From NCBI GenBank assembly GCA_051000715.1, contig JBPCOB010000055.1:1-8617 (forward strand): a stretch of 8,617 bases of DNA, in the 5' to 3' direction. The first letter of the stretch is position 1. Each line of letters starts with the position of its first letter. Shown piece by piece: positions 6,500-8,617 of this stretch. Origin of the DNA: JBPCOB01 sp051000715 (GTDB lineage: Bacteria; Actinomycetota; Actinomycetes; JALYNC01). The position numbers and the translations under genes were made by a program. The notes under the pieces are model-generated. The model had not been told where the DNA came from, did not search any database, and saw only the letters and a program-made list of their open reading frames with translations.

Positions 6500-6544
6500 C
6501 CATCGGCCAGGGCTGGCAGTTCTAGGAGCAGGCCTCACTGCACC
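6493..6544 (-). ncRNA. Fluoride riboswitch aptamer (crcB motif)
   Basis: The minus-strand RNA from 6544 to 6493 fits the fluoride aptamer element by element. Stem P1 is GGTGCA (6544-6539) with TGCTCC (6530-6525), one U-U mismatch. The P1 loop is GTGAGGCC (6538-6531). A joining AACTG (6522-6518) leads to a second hairpin, GCCA-GCCC-TGGC (6517-6506). The 3' segment is CGATGGCCTCTAC (6505-6493). Loop bases GAGGCC pair with GGCCTC (6501-6496) as the conserved pseudoknot. From memory, the Thermotoga petrophila aptamer has the same loop (AUGAGGCC) and 3' segment (UGAUGGCCUCUAC). The two differences, A6 to G and U38 to C, fall on bases that contact each other in that structure, so they look like covariation. 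It lies directly upstream of the operon with the two fluC genes. Confidence 0.9.
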
Positions 6545-6551
6545 GACCACG

Positions 6552-6560
6552 ACGGTAACA
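6552..6560 (-). promoter_or_regulatory. Candidate extended -10 promoter of the fluoride operon
   Basis: The minus strand reads TGTTACCGT (6560-6552), a TGN extension plus a TANNNT -10 box. The predicted transcription start, about 7 nt downstream, falls at 6545-6544, exactly where the aptamer's first stem begins. No clear -35 element is seen, which fits an extended -10 promoter. The stretch 6561-6755 up to the cyclase-like gene shows no gene. Confidence 0.5.
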
Positions 6561-6755
6561 GAAGCACCCTGGCCGCACGTGCAGCCGCGCTACCGCTTCG
6601 TCTCAAGGAGAAGGGCGCCACTCCGCCGGCGACAGTCGGACGGCGAGCGGCCAATCCAGCTGGCCGGGGACAGTGGCGAGAACGCCGGCCGGGCCGCTCG
6701 TGTCGGCCGCTTGACGGGCTATCGGTGGCTGCAGCGGCGGTTCGTCACCCTGCGC

Positions 6756-7692
6756 TCAGCGAGCGTTGGGGTCGTACCAGTTCAGCACCCGAAGCGCGCG
6801 GAGCGTGTTCCAGCGACTGGGCTGCCCGTCGCCGTCCTCCATTGAGAAGTGCACCGCGCCGGGATGGGTGTCCTCCAGCACCCAGGTGCCGTCGGGCTGC
6901 TGCTTGGAGCGCAGCGTCGCGACCGCCTCGGCGACTCTCGGATCCGGGGCGTCCCCGACGGCGCGGAAGTAGTCCAGGCCCCACAGCACGTCGTAGTGCC
7001 ACCAGGTCGGGAACGAGAACCGCAGCCAGTCCGGGTCGACCACCTCGCCCGTGCTCAGCCGCCGGAACAGCCGGCGCTCGAGCAGGTACTCCTGTCCCCG
7101 GCGACGCGCCGCGACGGTCTGAGCCGAACCGCCGGTCGCGCGCTCGTGCTCGAGCAAACCCTCGAGTACGCAGATCGTCGTCGCGAACGACGAGCGCACC
7201 GACCCGTTCTCGGTCTCGCAGTTCCAGCCGCCGTCCGCGAGTTGCTCACCGAGCAGTCGGTCGACGATGCCGTCGACATCGACTCCGAAGTAGGCGCCGA
7301 TCGCCACCGTCCTGCCGTTGATGCACGGCTCGACCTCGCCGGCGAAGAACGCCTGCCCGGCGTGCTCCCATCGACAGTTCTCGCTAACCAGCGCGACCGT
7401 CTCGCGGACCGGCTGGGCGTTCGGGTCCACGCCGAACTCGCGCAGCAGCGTCAAGGTGGGAAAGGTCGCGGTCCAGGGCTGCCCCTGGGAGAAGTAAGTC
7501 CGCCGGGAAACACGCGCCGCCCGCCCACTGGCCGTCGTCGCCGCGCAGCGCGAGCAACCGGACCCCCCAGCCCTCGGTGACAATGCGCGCGCGCTCCGCG
7601 GCCACCGCCTCAGGCGGCGCGTCGCGCAGATCGCGCAGCACCTGCCAGCGCAGCGCAGGATCGGAGTCGAGCAACCAGTCCTGGACAGTCAT
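6756..7692 (-). pseudogene. Terpene-cyclase-like (QW-motif) protein, frameshifted
   Basis: Two overlapping minus-strand frames together make one protein of about 311 residues. The first (from ATG 7692) runs MTVQDWLLDSDPALRWQVL to GGACFPAD (residue 65). The second continues YFSQGQPWTATFPTLTLLRE to LNWYDPNAR and stops at 6756. A single extra T in GACTTACTTC (7497-7496) accounts for the break. Three DGxW elements (DDGQW, ADGGW, PDGTW) resemble the QW repeats of squalene-hopene cyclases and prenyltransferases, and WHYDVLWGLDYF is present, so an alpha-alpha toroid fold is likely. It is about half the length of a true squalene cyclase and shows no DxDD protonation motif, so I do not assign a cyclase reaction. 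This is either a pseudogene or a sequencing error. It appears leaderless. Confidence 0.75.
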
Positions 7693-7698
7693 GCGCCG

Positions 7699-7704
7699 AA
7701 AATA
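7699..7704 (-). promoter_or_regulatory. Candidate -10 box for a leaderless cyclase-like transcript
   Basis: The minus strand reads TATTTT, an A/T island in very G/C-rich sequence, 6 nt before the ATG at 7692. No Shine-Dalgarno is present between it and the start. This supports a leaderless mRNA beginning at the ATG. Confidence 0.5.
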
Positions 7705-8027
7705 GACCCGGTCGCCCCAGCCGCAGACCGACCTCGCTCACGGACTTGTGAGACGCGCGCCGTAGCCCTAGGCGGGCACGAAGGGCCTGCGCGACGATCA
7801 CGCTCGCCGTTGAACGTCACTGCTGGACCCCTCGTGCAGCCGATAACCGAACGCGAGCGCCTCGCACGTCGACAGAGGTGAGCATCGGCCCAGGCAATGT
7901 GCCATCTCCGTCACCGCGGGCCGCGCCAGCCTGAAGCGAACACGAATACTAGCTAGGCCGGCCACTGCACCGCCCGACGAGCCCGTGGCCACTTCTCGTG
8001 GCCCCCTGCTTCCTGGCCCGCTTCTAG
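7705..8027. other. Divergent intergenic region, no gene seen
   Basis: This stretch separates the cyclase-like gene (-) from the antitoxin (+). The open frames in it have no recognisable family, ribosome-binding site or codon pattern that would support a gene. A small perfect hairpin, GGCCAC-TTCTC-GTGGCC (7987-8003), lies 50 bp before the antitoxin start; its role is unknown. Confidence 0.5.
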
Positions 8028-8058
8028 CTTCATACCGGGTTATACTCGGTACATGAAG
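8028..8058 (+). promoter_or_regulatory. Promoter and inverted-repeat operator of the toxin-antitoxin pair
   Basis: TATACT (8041-8046) is a strong -10 box 6 nt before the ATG at 8053, with no Shine-Dalgarno, so the antitoxin mRNA is probably leaderless. The box lies inside an inverted repeat: TACCGGGT (8033-8040) and ACTCGGTA (8044-8051), with one mismatch. Outer arms CTTCAT (8028-8033) and ATGAAG (8053-8058) are exact complements. Ribbon-helix-helix antitoxins normally bind such repeats and repress their own promoter. Confidence 0.6.
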
Positions 8059-8298
8059 ACTGCCATCTCCATCCCGGACGAGACTTTCGAGCGAGCCAGT
8101 CAGCGTGCGAGCGCTCTGGGCATGAGTCGGTCTGAGTTCTTCACCAGAGCCGTGCGGCGCTTCCTGGAGCAGCTCGACGCAGACTCCCTGACGCACCAGA
8201 TCGACGCGGCGGTAGCGGTGATGAGAGACGACGACTCCGCGCAGACGGCGGTTGCGGCAAGCCGGCGCCGGCTGGACCGGGACGAGGATGGCTGGTGA
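8053..8298 (+). CDS. mazE: MazE-type ribbon-helix-helix antitoxin
   Basis: The 81-residue protein opens with a ribbon-helix-helix DNA-binding domain. It has the strand MKTAISIPDETFERA (residues 1-15), then a helix and turn ASALGMSRSEFFTRAVRRFL (19-38). The C-terminal half (about residues 43-81) is acidic and probably disordered until it wraps the toxin. Antitoxins of this kind neutralise MazF endoribonuclease and, alone or in complex, repress the operon. The ATG at 8053 fits the domain start and a -10 box 6 nt upstream. The stop codon TGA overlaps the toxin start as GTGA (8295-8298), so the two are co-translated. The gene is intact. Confidence 0.9.
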   Translation: MKTAISIPDETFERASQRASALGMSRSEFFTRAVRRFLEQLDADSLTHQIDAAVAVMRDDDSAQTAVAASRRRLDRDEDGW

Positions 8299-8617
8299 TC
8301 CAGCGTGGCGGCATCTACTGGGTCGACCTGGGTGCGCCCGTCGGCAGTCGACCTGCCAAGCGGCGGCCGGTGCTCGCGGTGCAGTCCAACCACTACAACG
8401 CCAGCCGGCTCGCGACTGTCCTGGCCGCGGTCATCACGTCGAACACCGACCTCGCCGCGATGCCTGGGAACGTGTTCCTCCCCGTGGTGGCCACGAGTCT
8501 GCCGCGCGACTCCGTCGTCAACGTGACCGCGTTGGTCACCCTGGACAAGTCTGACTTCGAGGACCCAGCCGGCCACGTACCCGCCGCTCTGATGCACGAG
8601 GTCGACGTCGGACTACG
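8295..8617 (+). CDS. mazF: MazF-type endoribonuclease toxin, partial (runs off window)
   Basis: The frame begins with GTG at 8295, 4 bases into the antitoxin stop region, preceded by a weak GAGG. It continues open to the end of the window for 107 codons. Family features are RGGIYWVDLGAP (residues 4-15, including the usual RGxIYWVDLG opening), KRRPVLAVQSNHYN (22-35), TVLAAVITSNTDL (40-52), and LPRDSVVNVTALVTLDK (71-87). The last contains the conserved Ser/Thr region of the active site. Typical MazF proteins are about 110-120 residues, so only the last residues are missing. It cleaves single-stranded RNA at short specific sequences, which cannot be predicted here. Confidence 0.92.
   Translation, partial: MIQRGGIYWVDLGAPVGSRPAKRRPVLAVQSNHYNASRLATVLAAVITSNTDLAAMPGNVFLPVVATSLPRDSVVNVTALVTLDKSDFEDPAGHVPAALMHEVDVGL

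Noticed and set aside
7798..8196. 132-codon minus-strand open frame before the antitoxin
   Set aside because: It overlaps the antitoxin start and promoter, and no family or RBS is visible.
8100..8597. 165-codon minus-strand open frame
   Set aside because: Antisense to the antitoxin and toxin genes, which both have strong family signatures.
1..8617. Insertion sequence, CRISPR array or prophage
   Set aside because: No transposase or integrase motifs, no regularly spaced direct repeats and no phage genes were seen on either strand.

Overview
The window is about 70% G+C and comes from an actinobacterium, probably a filamentous actinomycete. The evidence is strong G/C third-position bias, GTG starts, an AAC(2')-I acetyltransferase (a family found mainly in actinobacteria), and several TANNNT -10 boxes lying 6-7 nt before a start codon, which suggests leaderless transcripts. 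The species cannot be told from this sequence.

Layout. Positions 1-355 hold at most a gene remnant on the minus strand. A VOC-fold protein (369-806, +) follows. A 620-bp convergent gap with several inverted repeats separates it from a family-1 glycosyltransferase (2591-1427, -) that is frameshifted near its C terminus. Divergent from this is an AAC(2')-I aminoglycoside acetyltransferase (2732-3265, +).

The centre of the window (6557-3293, -) is a fluoride-resistance operon. It has a TGNTANNNT-type promoter, a crcB/fluoride riboswitch aptamer (6544-6493), a hairpin that can hide the ribosome-binding site, a CPA2-type cation/proton antiporter gene that has lost its middle, a first FluC (CrcB) fluoride channel, a DUF190 PII-like protein, a second FluC, and an MFS transporter. 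Every junction in the operon is a 4-base GTGA or ATGA overlap. A riboswitch acting on translation of the first gene could therefore control all the downstream genes by translational coupling. The first ORF appears broken as an antiporter but is still open from start to stop, which may be because the ribosome must pass through it to reach fluC.

Upstream of the operon lies a terpene-cyclase-like (QW-motif) protein gene (7692-6756, -), frameshifted by one base and apparently leaderless. The right end holds a MazEF-type toxin-antitoxin pair (8053 to beyond 8617, +), whose -10 box sits inside an inverted-repeat operator; the toxin runs off the window.

Three genes (glycosyltransferase, antiporter, cyclase-like) carry indels. 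From this sequence alone I cannot separate true gene decay from sequencing or assembly error.
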